Positions 1 through 7,963 of a stretch of 25,723 nucleotides of DNA are shown one piece after another (position 1 is the first letter of the stretch; every line of letters starts with the position of its first letter). The position numbers and the translations under genes are program-made. The DNA lies in NCBI GenBank assembly GCA_964577175.1, contig CAZNYC010000054.1, positions 1 through 25,723 of the forward strand, read 5' to 3'. The stretch is from BS750m-G62 sp964577175 (GTDB lineage: Bacteria; Planctomycetota; Phycisphaerae; FEN-1346). Under the pieces are notes generated by a model. It worked only from the letters and a program-made list of their open reading frames with translations. It made no database searches and was not told the DNA's origin.

Positions 1-244
1 AGGCCGCGGCGTGCCGCGGCCCGGGCGCATCCGAGGTGGACACGTAGGCCGCGGCGTGCCGCGGCTGGCTTCTGAGGCAGTAACGAAGTGACGAAGTAAC
101 GCAGTAACGAAGGCGTACTCGGCAGGGACCGTCGCCCCGGCTGCCAATGGCGGCTTGTCCGCCAATGCGTTTTTATCCTTCCCGCCGTTTACAATCCTTG
201 CTGCCGCTTACCATTCTTCCCGCCGTCCTTGTCTTTGCCGTTCT
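1..244. repeat. Repeat-filled intergenic region
   Basis: No gene is seen here. Positions 1-20 and 45-65 are two copies of a palindromic motif made of GCCGCGGC, GT, GCCGCGGC; the 45-65 copy is identical over 21 nt to 10901-10921. Positions 80-111 are four tandem copies of an 8-mer, GTAACGAA, with two single-base variants. A small hairpin (TGGCGG at 148-153, CCGCCA at 159-164) precedes TTTTT at 170-174 and could end a plus-strand transcript arriving from outside the window, but the stem is only 6 bp. From about 186 to 244 the DNA is the tail of the 'GCAGAG' repeat that runs into the thioredoxin gene. Confidence 0.7.
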
Positions 245-994
245 CTATCTGTCCTCTGCGTTCTCGGCGTCCTCTGCGTTAGAGCCCGACCGCCCGACGG
301 CCAGGATCTTCTCGACCTTCGCTTCCGTGAGTTCGTACCCTTCGAGCAGCGGGAAGCCTTCCCACACCACGTACCCGCCGGGCTCGATGAGGATGACGTG
401 CGGGATGCCGAAGACCCCCAGCGCCTCCTTCATCCGGGCCTGCGTATCGATGGCACTGTAATACTCGATCTCGGGTTTCTCGAGAGCCCGGACGGCCTCG
501 GCCGCCTCGTCCGAGATGCCGATGACGACGAGTTCGCCGGCGAACCGCGCGTGCAGGCGGTTCAGCAGGTGAATGGACTCCCGGCACGGCGGGCACCAGG
601 TGGCCCAGAACTCCACCAGGACGTACGTGCCGGCCGTCTCCGGCTTCTCGCTGAGCCACTCCTCCACGACCAGGGCCGGCGCCTCCTCGTACAGGCACGA
701 CTTCGCCCACATCTGCTTGCCGTCGCGGACGACGGGCGGCCGGTACTCCGTGTCGAACGGGGAGCCGGCCGCAAAGCGGGGCACGTCTGCTCCGGCGGCG
801 TCGGGGCGGTGCGTGCATGGCGCGGTGAGGCACGGCTCTGACGCCGTTTCCTCTGCCCGGCCCGCGTGGTGATTGCCGCAGCCGGCCGCGAGCAGCGTGC
901 CGATTGCCGTCATAGCCAGCAGCGCCGCTCGCTTGACGATCGCGGCGGATCTCCGTCCCCGCCGCGCCAAAGCATCATGGCGAGAGTCGGTCAC
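245..994 (-). CDS. TlpA-like thioredoxin-fold lipoprotein
   Basis: A thiol-disulfide oxidoreductase expected to act outside the cytoplasmic membrane, reducing or oxidising cysteines of exported proteins. The 249-residue product has a basic, hydrophobic N-terminus ending in AAGC (Cys39), a probable though not perfect lipobox. The thioredoxin domain (about residues 95-232) carries the active site WCPPC (Cys134, Cys137) and a cis-Pro in GIP (Pro198). The start is GTG at 994, one base after the stop of the DUF4190 gene, with AGGGA about 8 nt upstream, so the two genes form an operon. The last 11 residues, NAEDAENAEDR, are encoded by a dispersed DNA repeat rather than by the domain, so the natural C-terminus was probably shorter. 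Family assignment is firm; the partner proteins are unknown. Confidence 0.9.
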   Translation of the reverse strand: MTDSRHDALARRGRRSAAIVKRAALLAMTAIGTLLAAGCGNHHAGRAEETASEPCLTAPCTHRPDAAGADVPRFAAGSPFDTEYRPPVVRDGKQMWAKSCLYEEAPALVVEEWLSEKPETAGTYVLVEFWATWCPPCRESIHLLNRLHARFAGELVVIGISDEAAEAVRALEKPEIEYYSAIDTQARMKEALGVFGIPHVILIEPGGYVVWEGFPLLEGYELTEAKVEKILAVGRSGSNAEDAENAEDR

Positions 995-995
995 G

Positions 996-1385
996 TCAAT
1001 GTCCCTTTGCCTGGCCGGCGGCGGCGAAGACGGCGAACAGGCCCAGGCCCAGCAGCATCACGAAGATGACGACCACGCTCAGCCCCACGCCCGCGTAGCC
1101 GGTCACGAGCCCGGCGAGGGCAAGGCCGCGGCCCTGCTCACCCGTCTCGCTCACCTGCCTCAGGGCCAGGTGCCCACAGATGGCGGCGGCGATGCCGAGG
1201 ACCAGGCTCAGCCCCACCAAGGGGAATCCGCCGCAGCAGACGAACGTGAGCAGGATGGACGCCGCCGCCAGCACGATGCCCAAGACGCCCATCACGAGGC
1301 TGACCACCGCCAGGCTGTTCGTGCCGGCCGGTCCGTCGGGCGGCAAAACCTCGCCCTGGACGGGCCCTTCGGGCGGCTGGGTCAT
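996..1385 (-). CDS. DUF4190-type small membrane protein
   Basis: A 129-residue protein with a short Pro/Gly-rich cytosolic head (residues 1-20) and then two hydrophobic blocks, about 25-70 and 85-122, separated by GHLALRQ. That hinge, with paired helices on either side, is typical of DUF4190 proteins, whose function is not known. The ATG at 1385 is preceded by AAGGGAAAG. It is the first gene of a two-gene operon with the TlpA-like lipoprotein, and the stop and next start are separated by a single base. Nothing in the sequence points to a catalytic role. Confidence 0.8.
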   Translation of the reverse strand: MTQPPEGPVQGEVLPPDGPAGTNSLAVVSLVMGVLGIVLAAASILLTFVCCGGFPLVGLSLVLGIAAAICGHLALRQVSETGEQGRGLALAGLVTGYAGVGLSVVVIFVMLLGLGLFAVFAAAGQAKGH

Positions 1386-1640
1386 GGCTTTCCCTTGGCT
1401 CTGTTCTTAACGCGGCGGTTGCAGAGGATGCAGCGGACAACAGAGAACAGCAGAAGCAGGGGAAAAGGCTAAGGGCCACGGCAACGACCCCGGCGAGATG
1501 CTTCGGCCCGTTGGACCTCGGCATGACCGCGCTTTGCCTTTTCGTCGTTTCCTGGTTTCCTGCCGTTTCTTGCTTCTCCGCCTGTCTCTGCGTTCTCTGC
1601 GGGCTCGGCGATGAAACCGAGTCGCCGGGTGTCCCTCGCC
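1386..1640. repeat. Mosaic of degenerate dispersed repeats
   Basis: No gene is seen. Around 1412-1470 and again at 1574-1608 there are purine- or pyrimidine-rich stretches of the 'GCAGAG...AACAGAGAACAG' type in opposite orientations, a decayed relative of the inverted-repeat element at 9455-9663. Positions 1491-1507 match 22068-22084 exactly (CGGCGAGATGCTTCGGC), a piece of the repeat found at 21978-22105. The space therefore looks like nested insertions of at least two repeat families. Confidence 0.6.
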
Positions 1641-1765
1641 AGCACTACAACGCTAAGTCCGCATTTTGCGCGGTGGTCTCCGCACCCACCTCGCTCGAAA
1701 GGGTGTTTTTGGGGCTGCGCGGCGGGTGCGGAGACCCGCCGCGCACGAGTTAGCGTTGTAGTGCT
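1641..1765. repeat. MITE-like element, copy 1 (16-bp terminal inverted repeats)
   Basis: The ends are perfect 16-bp inverted repeats, AGCACTACAACGCTAA at 1641-1656 and its complement at 1750-1765. Inside are two 28-bp-type palindromes in opposite orientation (1668-1694, slightly decayed, and 1717-1744, intact) around a central 22 bp. A second copy lies at 8618-8749 in the reverse orientation. There is no coding capacity, so any movement would need a transposase elsewhere. The right end provides the stop codon of the MetE-like gene (TAG, 1766-1764 on the minus strand). Confidence 0.85.
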
Positions 1766-2792
1766 AGGCGCCGAGGCATTCGCCCCGGAGCCGCTCGGCC
1801 AGGTCGCGGGTCAGGCGGAACGCCCGCTCCGCCGTCGCGAGCGGCCGGGTCCCCAGGCCGCAGGCCGGCGTCACGAGGCTCTGCCGGACGACCTGCTCGC
1901 GCGCGTAACCGAGCGCCTCGACCTTTGCCAGGTGCCCGAGCATCGCCTCGTGCAGCGACTCGACCGTGGCGGCGGCGACGGCGTCCGGGTCGGTCGGCAC
2001 GATGCCCCAGACGATGGTCCCGCCGCCGTCCAGGAACGCCCGCAGGTCGTCGCGGTAGACGAGGAAGTTATCGGCAAACTCATACGCGTCGAACGAGACC
2101 GCCTGCACGGGCCCGCCGAGGAAGATGCTCCACTCGGTGTTCGAGCAGCAGTGCGAACCGGTGGTCTCGGCCCCGGCCGTGACGGCCGCCAGCGTCTCCT
2201 GGACCTTCGCCTTCTCCCACCCGAAGAACGGCGTGCCGAACGAGGCGAGGAACGGTTCGTCGACGAAGACGACGGGCCGGGCGCCCGTCTCGGCGATGCG
2301 TTCGGCCTGCCAGCGGACCCGCAGGCGGAGGAACCGCGTGAGCACCTCGCGCAGGTCGGCGTTGTAGAGGATGGGGTTGCCGTCCTCGCCCTTGATGTTC
2401 ATGCCCACGGTGACGGGCCCGGCGATCTGGCCCTTGGCCTCGGGGCATCCGCGCCGGCGGACCTCCTCCAGGAACGGTTCGAAGGCGGCGGCCGCCTCGG
2501 CCGGCAGGGCCGCGTACGAGGCGTCGTCCGCCTCCGACGCCGCCAGCAGTTGCTCCACGCCCTCGTAGAACGCCTCGTCCTGGACGAGGCGGAGGCGACC
2601 CTCCTCCATGTGCAGGCCCGGCAGGCCGACGGCGGCCTGCTCGTTCATCCCCTCGGCCCGCGAGACGGTCGGCAGTTGCGGCCAGTAGGGCAGGTCCGGG
2701 CAGTCGCGGAACACCGCGTCAAGGGCGGCACCCACGTCGTGGTGCGGCAGGCTGCCGATGCCGGTGGCCCGGCCGTTGGCGGTCAGGGGCAT
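1764..2792 (-). CDS. MetE-like (cobalamin-independent methionine synthase family) protein
   Basis: A 342-residue protein of the UROD/MetE TIM-barrel family, corresponding to the catalytic half of MetE. Likely role: zinc-dependent methyl transfer to a thiol, perhaps homocysteine, in the cytosol; the methyl donor cannot be told. Visible motifs are GIGSLPH near the N-terminus (residues 11-17), VDEP at 177-180, HCC at 214-216 (the family's H-x-C zinc ligands) and TPACGLGTR at 308-316 (third zinc Cys, 311). The start is ATG 2792, with GGAG 6 nt upstream; an upstream in-frame extension would overlap the previous gene and has no family similarity. It follows the AsmA-like gene by 52 bp, probably in one transcript. 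The final TAG lies in the terminal repeat of a MITE-like element. Full-length MetE is about 750 residues, so this is one of the short stand-alone forms. Confidence 0.85.
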   Translation of the reverse strand: MPLTANGRATGIGSLPHHDVGAALDAVFRDCPDLPYWPQLPTVSRAEGMNEQAAVGLPGLHMEEGRLRLVQDEAFYEGVEQLLAASEADDASYAALPAEAAAAFEPFLEEVRRRGCPEAKGQIAGPVTVGMNIKGEDGNPILYNADLREVLTRFLRLRVRWQAERIAETGARPVVFVDEPFLASFGTPFFGWEKAKVQETLAAVTAGAETTGSHCCSNTEWSIFLGGPVQAVSFDAYEFADNFLVYRDDLRAFLDGGGTIVWGIVPTDPDAVAAATVESLHEAMLGHLAKVEALGYAREQVVRQSLVTPACGLGTRPLATAERAFRLTRDLAERLRGECLGA

Positions 2793-2844
2793 GGAGGGCT
2801 CCGATGCGGTTGACGTCCGGTTGCGATGGGGGGGCGGCGGTCCG

Positions 2845-3702
2845 CTACTGATCGTCATCCTGTTTGAACAGGCCGTCGAGCAGGGTCCCGCCGTCCTTTG
2901 TGTCGCCTTCCTCGCCGCCGGGTTTCTTGAGGATGTCTTCGAGCGCGCCGCCGATATTCTTCCCCGCCTGGTCGATGAGGTCGCGGGCCCCCTGACCGAG
3001 GGCGGCGGTCGTCTCGTTGAGTTGGCCGGCCAGGGCGTCGAAATCCATCCCCGGCACCCGGCCGCGACCCTTCTCGATAACCGCCTTCAGGATGGCGGGG
3101 AGGATGCGGCGCGTCAGTTCCGCCACCGCCAGGCCTTGCGGGTCGTCGCTGCTCACGTCCTCCAGGATAATCTCCGGCACCTCCACGTCGACGGTCGTCG
3201 CCTTCCCGCCCACCGGAAGCACCTGGATATGAGCGGTGACGTTCCGGACGACGATGCGGTCGACCTGGACCTTCCGGCCGCCGGGTTCGGCGGGTTCGTC
3301 CTTGCTCGCCCGGTCCTGGATATGTTCGAGGACGGTCGAGACGTTGCTCCGCCCGATCTGCTGCTCCACGTGCAGGTCCACGCCGTCCAGTTCGAAACGG
3401 CGTACGCGGATCGTTTCCTCCCGCAGCGTGCCGATCTCGACGCCCAGGTCCACCATCCGGACGCGGACCAGGTGCGGCGTGGTGAACCCTTCGGGGTTCG
3501 AGACGGTCAACTGCTCCACCTGCAGCGTGCCGCCCAGCAGGCCGACGTCCGCATCGTCGACCGTCGTCTGGACGCCCAGGGCGTACGCGGCGCCGCGCTC
3601 GATGCCGGTCCGGGCCAGGCGGTCCACGTAATAGAGGGCGACGCCGACGGTGACCACCAGCAGCACGCCGAGCAGTAGAATGAGACGGACGAGTCTGCGC
3701 AT
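2845..3702 (-). CDS. AsmA/DUF748-like membrane-anchored protein
   Basis: A 285-residue protein with one N-terminal membrane helix (about residues 5-24) followed by a periplasm-facing beta-rich region. The pattern of repeated short strands (VQTTVDDADVGLLGGTLQVE, then LTVSNPEGF) is that of AsmA or DUF748 N-terminal domains, which are linked to outer-membrane assembly and lipid transport. This protein is much shorter than most AsmA proteins and ends in a charged Gly/Asp/Lys tail. The start is ATG 3702, with AAGGAG 8 nt upstream; the open frame further upstream is Arg/Pro-rich and is an antisense artefact. A promoter sits at 3740-3768. It is first in a probable operon with the MetE-like gene, with no obvious functional link. 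Confidence 0.75.
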   Translation of the reverse strand: MRRLVRLILLLGVLLVVTVGVALYYVDRLARTGIERGAAYALGVQTTVDDADVGLLGGTLQVEQLTVSNPEGFTTPHLVRVRMVDLGVEIGTLREETIRVRRFELDGVDLHVEQQIGRSNVSTVLEHIQDRASKDEPAEPGGRKVQVDRIVVRNVTAHIQVLPVGGKATTVDVEVPEIILEDVSSDDPQGLAVAELTRRILPAILKAVIEKGRGRVPGMDFDALAGQLNETTAALGQGARDLIDQAGKNIGGALEDILKKPGGEEGDTKDGGTLLDGLFKQDDDQ

Positions 3703-3739
3703 GATCGGCTCCTTGCCCCTCGGCCCCATGGCAACCGTC

Positions 3740-3768
3740 ATCATACGCCGCGCCGCCGGACGGAGCAA
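3740..3768 (-). promoter_or_regulatory. Promoter of the AsmA-like/MetE-like pair
   Basis: On the minus strand, TTGCTC (3768-3763), a 17-bp spacer and TATGAT (3745-3740) match the sigma-70 consensus. Transcription would begin about 30 nt upstream of the ATG at 3702. It lies in the 77-bp gap after the beta-helix gene and so separates these two genes from the polysaccharide operon. Confidence 0.6.
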
Positions 3769-3779
3769 GACTTGCCGCA

Positions 3780-5561
3780 CTACTCCATGCCGCGATCCAG
3801 CGACCACGTGACGGTGTTGGCGCCCTCGGCCGGGTCCGCCAGGGGCCCGGCGACGGGCCGGTCGCGCCGCCGGCCGAAGAGGTCCGTCTCGACGCGAATC
3901 GCCTTGCCGAAGCGGTCCTCGATGGTCGCGCCGACGGTCGGCATGACGCCGACGAGGTCGGCATCGACCCACGGCCGGTCGCCCGCCATCGGCAGGCCGT
4001 TCAGCCGGAACGTGACGACGACGCCGCGCGGACGGTCCGTCATCTCGAACGCGACGTCCAGCGGCGAGACGGCGCTGTGCTTATCGCCGAACGCGCTCTT
4101 CTTCGCCCCGCCGAGAAACACGTTGTCGTCCGAGGCGTACCCGGGCGCCGCCTTCACGCCCTCCAGCCCGCGCGCGACGAAGAGGTTGTTGAACCACTTG
4201 TCGTCGCGCGGCACGCCGGTCTTGCGGCCGACGGTCTCGCGCGTGTGCGGCTTGTAGATCTGGCTGCGGCGGTTCGTGTCGGAGACCATCCGGAACGGGC
4301 AATTTACGAAGAGGTTATGGGCGAAGACGCACGCCTCGGAGTTGCTCTTCACCCCGCCACCCACGAGCACGTTGTTGTCGACCAGGATGGGGCCGTGGTT
4401 CATCTCGAGAAAGACCGCCTCGGTGTCGGTGTCGTAGATGATGTTGCCGGTGATGCGGATGCCCTGGTTGGCCCAGTCCATCCAGATGCCGAAGCCGGCG
4501 TGCGACTGCCGGCGGGTGCGGCGGATCAGGTTCCCGCGGATCACCGTGTCGACGGACTGGTGGAACTTGATGGCGGCGGTCTCCCATCCGCCGAACTCCT
4601 TGCGATAGTTCGTATCCTCGATGAGATTGCCCTCGATGAGGCACCGCGTGGCGCCCTTCTGGCCGGCGATGCCCGCCTCGCCGCAGCGCCGGATGACGTT
4701 GCGCCGGACGACGTGGTCGCCGAAGGCGTCGATATCGTCGAAGTCCACGCCCTGGGCGTGGCCGAGGACGATGCCCACGCACCGGGCGTTGGTGATGCGG
4801 CAGTCCTGGATGATCCAGCGCCGGCCCATCCGGGGGCCGATGGCGCCCCGCTGCACGTCGAGGCCGGGCGGCTGCCAGTTCTCCGCCGAGTGCATCAGGG
4901 CCAGGCCCTCGACGGTGATGTACGAGAGGCCGCTCCTCTCCGGGAAGAAGACACATCGGCGGACGTTGATCTCGGCCAGCCGCCCGTTGGGATTGGTCCG
5001 TCCGAAGTGGGCCCGGATGACGGTGGTCTCCTCGCCCGCCGCGGCGTGCCAGGAGAGCGGCGTCGTCCGGACGGTCTCGGGCGTCTGCTGCTCCCGCAGG
5101 GCCTCGCCGTCGAGGTACACGTCGCCGCGATGGTGCCACTGGCCGTAGTGCAGCCATCCGCCGGAGAGGGTCAGGGCGAACGGGTTGTAGTCGCCGAAGA
5201 AGGCGCTGGGGAGTTCGACCTTCCACACGCCGCCGCCCTCGTCGGTCCAGGAGGTAATGCGCTCGGAGCCCTTGATGAGCACCTCCTCGCCCTTGGCCGC
5301 GCGGTACGTGATGCGGGCATCCTCGCCCGTCCCGCCGCGGGCCGGCGTCACCCACTCGCGGTACGTGCCGCCGTGCACGGTGACGACGTCGCCCGGCCGG
5401 GCCACCTGGGCGGCGTGGTTGACCGTGCGATACGGGGCGGCCGCGGTGCCGGCGGCGGCATCGTCGCCGGTGGTGGCGACGTGGATCTCGCGTGCCGCCG
5501 CGCCGGCGCCGAGGGCGGCGAGCAGGACGAAGGCGAGAACGGCGGGCGGCATGCGGCGCAT
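3780..5561 (-). CDS. Exported right-handed parallel beta-helix protein
   Basis: A 593-residue secreted protein. A signal peptide covers residues 1-23 (cleavage near AAA-REIHV). The opening, with ATTGDDAAAGTAAAPYRT, ARPGDVVTVHGGTYRE and later EEVLIKGS, is typical of pectate-lyase-like or DUF1565 proteins. Residues about 240-440 contain the coil repeats of a beta-helix (NVIRRCGEAGI, GNLIEDTNY, GNLIRRT, GNIIYDT, DNNVLVGGG). Such proteins bind or cleave acidic polysaccharides; no catalytic residues can be assigned by eye, so lyase versus hydrolase is open. The start is ATG 5561, with AAAGGAG 6 nt upstream. It is the last gene of the polysaccharide operon, 63 bp after the PL14-like gene, and that gap holds a 28-bp palindrome. 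Confidence 0.85.
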   Translation of the reverse strand: MRRMPPAVLAFVLLAALGAGAAAREIHVATTGDDAAAGTAAAPYRTVNHAAQVARPGDVVTVHGGTYREWVTPARGGTGEDARITYRAAKGEEVLIKGSERITSWTDEGGGVWKVELPSAFFGDYNPFALTLSGGWLHYGQWHHRGDVYLDGEALREQQTPETVRTTPLSWHAAAGEETTVIRAHFGRTNPNGRLAEINVRRCVFFPERSGLSYITVEGLALMHSAENWQPPGLDVQRGAIGPRMGRRWIIQDCRITNARCVGIVLGHAQGVDFDDIDAFGDHVVRRNVIRRCGEAGIAGQKGATRCLIEGNLIEDTNYRKEFGGWETAAIKFHQSVDTVIRGNLIRRTRRQSHAGFGIWMDWANQGIRITGNIIYDTDTEAVFLEMNHGPILVDNNVLVGGGVKSNSEACVFAHNLFVNCPFRMVSDTNRRSQIYKPHTRETVGRKTGVPRDDKWFNNLFVARGLEGVKAAPGYASDDNVFLGGAKKSAFGDKHSAVSPLDVAFEMTDRPRGVVVTFRLNGLPMAGDRPWVDADLVGVMPTVGATIEDRFGKAIRVETDLFGRRRDRPVAGPLADPAEGANTVTWSLDRGME

Positions 5562-5585
5562 GGTCGGCTCCTTTGGCGCGCGGTG

Positions 5586-5613
5586 GCGCGGCGGGTACGG
5601 AGACCTGCCGCGC
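5586..5613. repeat. 28-bp dispersed palindrome (within operon gap)
   Basis: Arms GCGCGGCGGGT and ACCTGCCGCGC (one mismatch in the stem) enclose the 6-nt centre ACGGAG. It sits between the PL14-like and beta-helix genes, so its RNA hairpin would lie inside the operon transcript and could pause or protect the mRNA. Confidence 0.8.
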
Positions 5614-5624
5614 CTCTCTTGTCG

Positions 5625-6629
5625 TCAGCGGCCCGGGCGCAGCGGCCCGATGTACGCCCGCGCGATGACCACGTGGTCCACGTACACCGTGATCGGGTGC
5701 TCGCGCGTGTACCGCTCCGGCAGGCCGTGATAGTACGTTTCGAGCGAGAAGAAGGTGATCCGCAGGTCCTTCGTCCGGCGGAAGCGCACGTCCGTCTTGC
5801 GGATGGTCGGGATGCCGTCGATCCACAGCGTTTCGACGCCGTCGGCGACGGCCGGGTCGTCGCGTGACGGGTCCACGGCGTTGAGTTTCATCCGCCGCTC
5901 CACGCAGTGCCACGTGCCGACCTGGATCGGATACTCGCGGAGGGGCACGTAGTTCTCGCCCCACTGGTTCCGCTTGTCGAGATGATAACTGTAGAAGCCC
6001 ATCTCGAGGGTACGGCTGCCGCGCTCGGCGTACGGCTGGACGCCGGAGAAGAAGTACCCCTTGGTGGAGACGTCGCGGATGCCGGCCATGCCGACCCACC
6101 AGGGGTCGGGGCGCGTCAGGTCGCGTCCGCCGAGGTTCGCCCCGTGGTTGCGGACGGCGCGGTAGGCCTCGTCGAATTTCATGTAATAACGGATATACAG
6201 TTCCTCGTATCCCTTGCCGAGTTTCTCGTTCGGGTGGTTGTAGTTGCCGAGTTTGCGGCTGAGGCCGCCCGTCTGCGAGCCCTTGCCGGTGGTCCAGCAG
6301 GCGATCTCCAGGACCCGCCGGCCCGGCCCGCGCCGGCCGTCGCCCGCCACCGCGCCGGGGACGGCGCGGGTCCGGCTGACCTTGTTCCGGCGGACGTCCC
6401 ACGTCTTGGGCGGCGGCGCGGTGCCATCGGCCGACCAGCGCTCGAAGGCGTCGGCGAAGAGGACCGCCGGGTGCCGGGCGATGCCGGCGTCGCCGGGGAA
6501 TTTCGAGGCCAGGCCCGTTTCGGGGGCGGGCATGCTCTCCTCGCCGGCGGCGCAAGGGGCGACGGCGAGGAGCGCCACCGCGATGCCGGCGGCGACGGCG
6601 AGCGGGTGCGGGCGGGTTCGAGATACCAT
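5625..6629 (-). CDS. Exported jelly-roll protein resembling polysaccharide lyase 14
   Basis: A 334-residue protein with a signal peptide (about residues 1-28, ending near PCAAGEE). The rest resembles the concanavalin-like jelly-roll of PL14-type lyases: ELYIRYYMKFDEAY around residues 142-155, GTWHCVERRMKLN around 248-260, then GVETLWIDGIPTIRK, with a final strand YVDHVVIARAYIG. Many planctomycete exported proteins have this arrangement, and the substrate is unknown; uronic-acid polymers are a guess. The start is ATG 6629, with AGGAGG about 7 nt upstream. It lies 22 bp after the xylanase-like gene in the same run. It could instead be a non-catalytic carbohydrate-binding protein. Confidence 0.75.
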   Translation of the reverse strand: MVSRTRPHPLAVAAGIAVALLAVAPCAAGEESMPAPETGLASKFPGDAGIARHPAVLFADAFERWSADGTAPPPKTWDVRRNKVSRTRAVPGAVAGDGRRGPGRRVLEIACWTTGKGSQTGGLSRKLGNYNHPNEKLGKGYEELYIRYYMKFDEAYRAVRNHGANLGGRDLTRPDPWWVGMAGIRDVSTKGYFFSGVQPYAERGSRTLEMGFYSYHLDKRNQWGENYVPLREYPIQVGTWHCVERRMKLNAVDPSRDDPAVADGVETLWIDGIPTIRKTDVRFRRTKDLRITFFSLETYYHGLPERYTREHPITVYVDHVVIARAYIGPLRPGR

Positions 6630-6651
6630 GGCGCGTCCTCCTGCCGGGGTT

Positions 6652-7950
6652 TCAGAACCGGACGGTCACCGTGCCGCCCGCCTTCTCGACCGTGGCGTCG
6701 ATCTTGACGGTGCGGCCGCCGTGCGTCACGGTGACGGCGTGCGTGCCGAGGAACGCGGGCACCTCGCACGTCCCGTCCGCTCCGGTCGTGCCGCGGGTGT
6801 CGGTCCACCACGTGTCGAAGACGAGGCGTTTCCACATGGCGCCGGCGGGCTTGATGGACCAATCCTTCCGCCACAGCCCGGTGTGGGGTTTCCAGATTCG
6901 CCCTTCCCAGAAGCCCCACATGACGATGCCGCTGAAGGCCGGGTGGCTGAAGGTGAGGGTCATCACGTCACGCAGGTAGTCGGCCTGAAGTGGTTCGTCC
7001 GCTGTGTTGATATCAAACTCCGTAAGTTGCAGCGGGAGGCCGAAACGGGCGAACCGCTCGTACACGTCCCAGAGTTCCTCGATGGGCCGAAGCGTGTCTT
7101 CCCGGAAGTGGCCCATGAAGCCGATGCCGTCGGGGGCGGCGTCGTGGTCGAGGAGGTACCGGATGACCTGCTCGTACGCGTCGGCGCGGTCGCCGCCGGG
7201 GAGGATGCGGCCCTCGTTCACCCACAGGGGGGTATCGGTCCGGGCGCGGGCGTGGCGGAGGATGCGGGCGTAGATCGCGTTCGACCCCGTCACCGAGGCC
7301 ATCGTCTCGTTCCATCCGATGATGTGGTTGATGGCGTCCCACTCGGCCAGGCGCCCGTCGGTGAACGCGAGCATCCGGTCCATGTGGGCCTGAAGCTGCG
7401 GCCACAGCCGGTCCGGATGTTTGCGGTAGTCCGTGGGCGTGCGGCGCTGGTGGTTGACCGGCGCCCAGGCCAGGTAGTGCCCGCGGATGCCGACCTCGTG
7501 GGCCTCGCAGAACCGGATCATGCGGTCGAGCATGGCGGTGTGCTCGTCCAGCGTCCCCGCGCGGGCCGGCAGGAACCAGTTGTGCCAGCGGAACCCCCAC
7601 TCGAACGTGGTCTTGTTGAAGTGCTCGGCGAAGATGCGGCGGTAGGTGCGGCCGTCGTCGTTTTCGAGGTTGAAGGGCGTGGGGTTCAGGATGTTGCCGA
7701 ACCCGAAGGCGTGCCGCCGCTGCTGCACGTGGACCTCGGCCCCGGCGACGGGTTGGCCTTGGCCGTCGACGACGCGGACGCGCAAGGGCGCCCGGCGGAT
7801 ACGCCGGATCCGCGCCTCGGCCGCCTTGCGCCACGGCGCATCGGGACGGCGGCCGTCGTAGGTGATTTCGCCCGCGCTCGCAAGCGCCGCCGCCAGCATC
7901 ACGCAGGCCAGCACCGTTGTCGGCGCAGGCCATGACTGATGAGAGACCAT
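6652..7950 (-). CDS. Exported GH10 endo-1,4-beta-xylanase-like protein with altered acid/base residue
   Basis: A 432-residue secreted glycoside hydrolase family 10 protein. A signal peptide (residues 1-27) is followed by a short beta-strand module (about 52-80, LRVRVVDGQGQPVAGAEVHV) and the TIM barrel. GH10 landmarks are present: GHYLAWAP (157-164), GIGFMGHF (275-282), the nucleophile in LTEFD (Glu311) and MWGFWEG (344-350). The acid/base motif, normally WDVVNE, reads WDAINH, with His209 in place of Glu; a Glu follows six residues later (GWNE, Glu215). A C-terminal piece (about 385-432) looks like a small beta domain. The start is ATG 7950, with AAAGGA upstream, 13 bp after the methyltransferase stop. 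Expected role is cleavage or binding of xylan-like chains outside the cell; activity is uncertain because of the substitution. Confidence 0.88.
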   Translation of the reverse strand: MVSHQSWPAPTTVLACVMLAAALASAGEITYDGRRPDAPWRKAAEARIRRIRRAPLRVRVVDGQGQPVAGAEVHVQQRRHAFGFGNILNPTPFNLENDDGRTYRRIFAEHFNKTTFEWGFRWHNWFLPARAGTLDEHTAMLDRMIRFCEAHEVGIRGHYLAWAPVNHQRRTPTDYRKHPDRLWPQLQAHMDRMLAFTDGRLAEWDAINHIIGWNETMASVTGSNAIYARILRHARARTDTPLWVNEGRILPGGDRADAYEQVIRYLLDHDAAPDGIGFMGHFREDTLRPIEELWDVYERFARFGLPLQLTEFDINTADEPLQADYLRDVMTLTFSHPAFSGIVMWGFWEGRIWKPHTGLWRKDWSIKPAGAMWKRLVFDTWWTDTRGTTGADGTCEVPAFLGTHAVTVTHGGRTVKIDATVEKAGGTVTVRF

Positions 7951-7963
7951 CGCGTCCTTTCCG

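Noticed and set aside
80..111. Possible CRISPR-like array
   Set aside because: The units are adjacent 8-mers without spacers.
148..174. Intrinsic terminator on the plus strand
   Set aside because: The stem is only 6 bp and no plus-strand gene lies upstream in the window; mentioned with the region but not called.
4077..5867. Long plus-strand open frame (596 codons)
   Set aside because: Antisense to the beta-helix and PL14-like genes; composition is Val/Asp/Ala/Arg-rich with no family motif, as expected for a shadow frame in GC-rich DNA.
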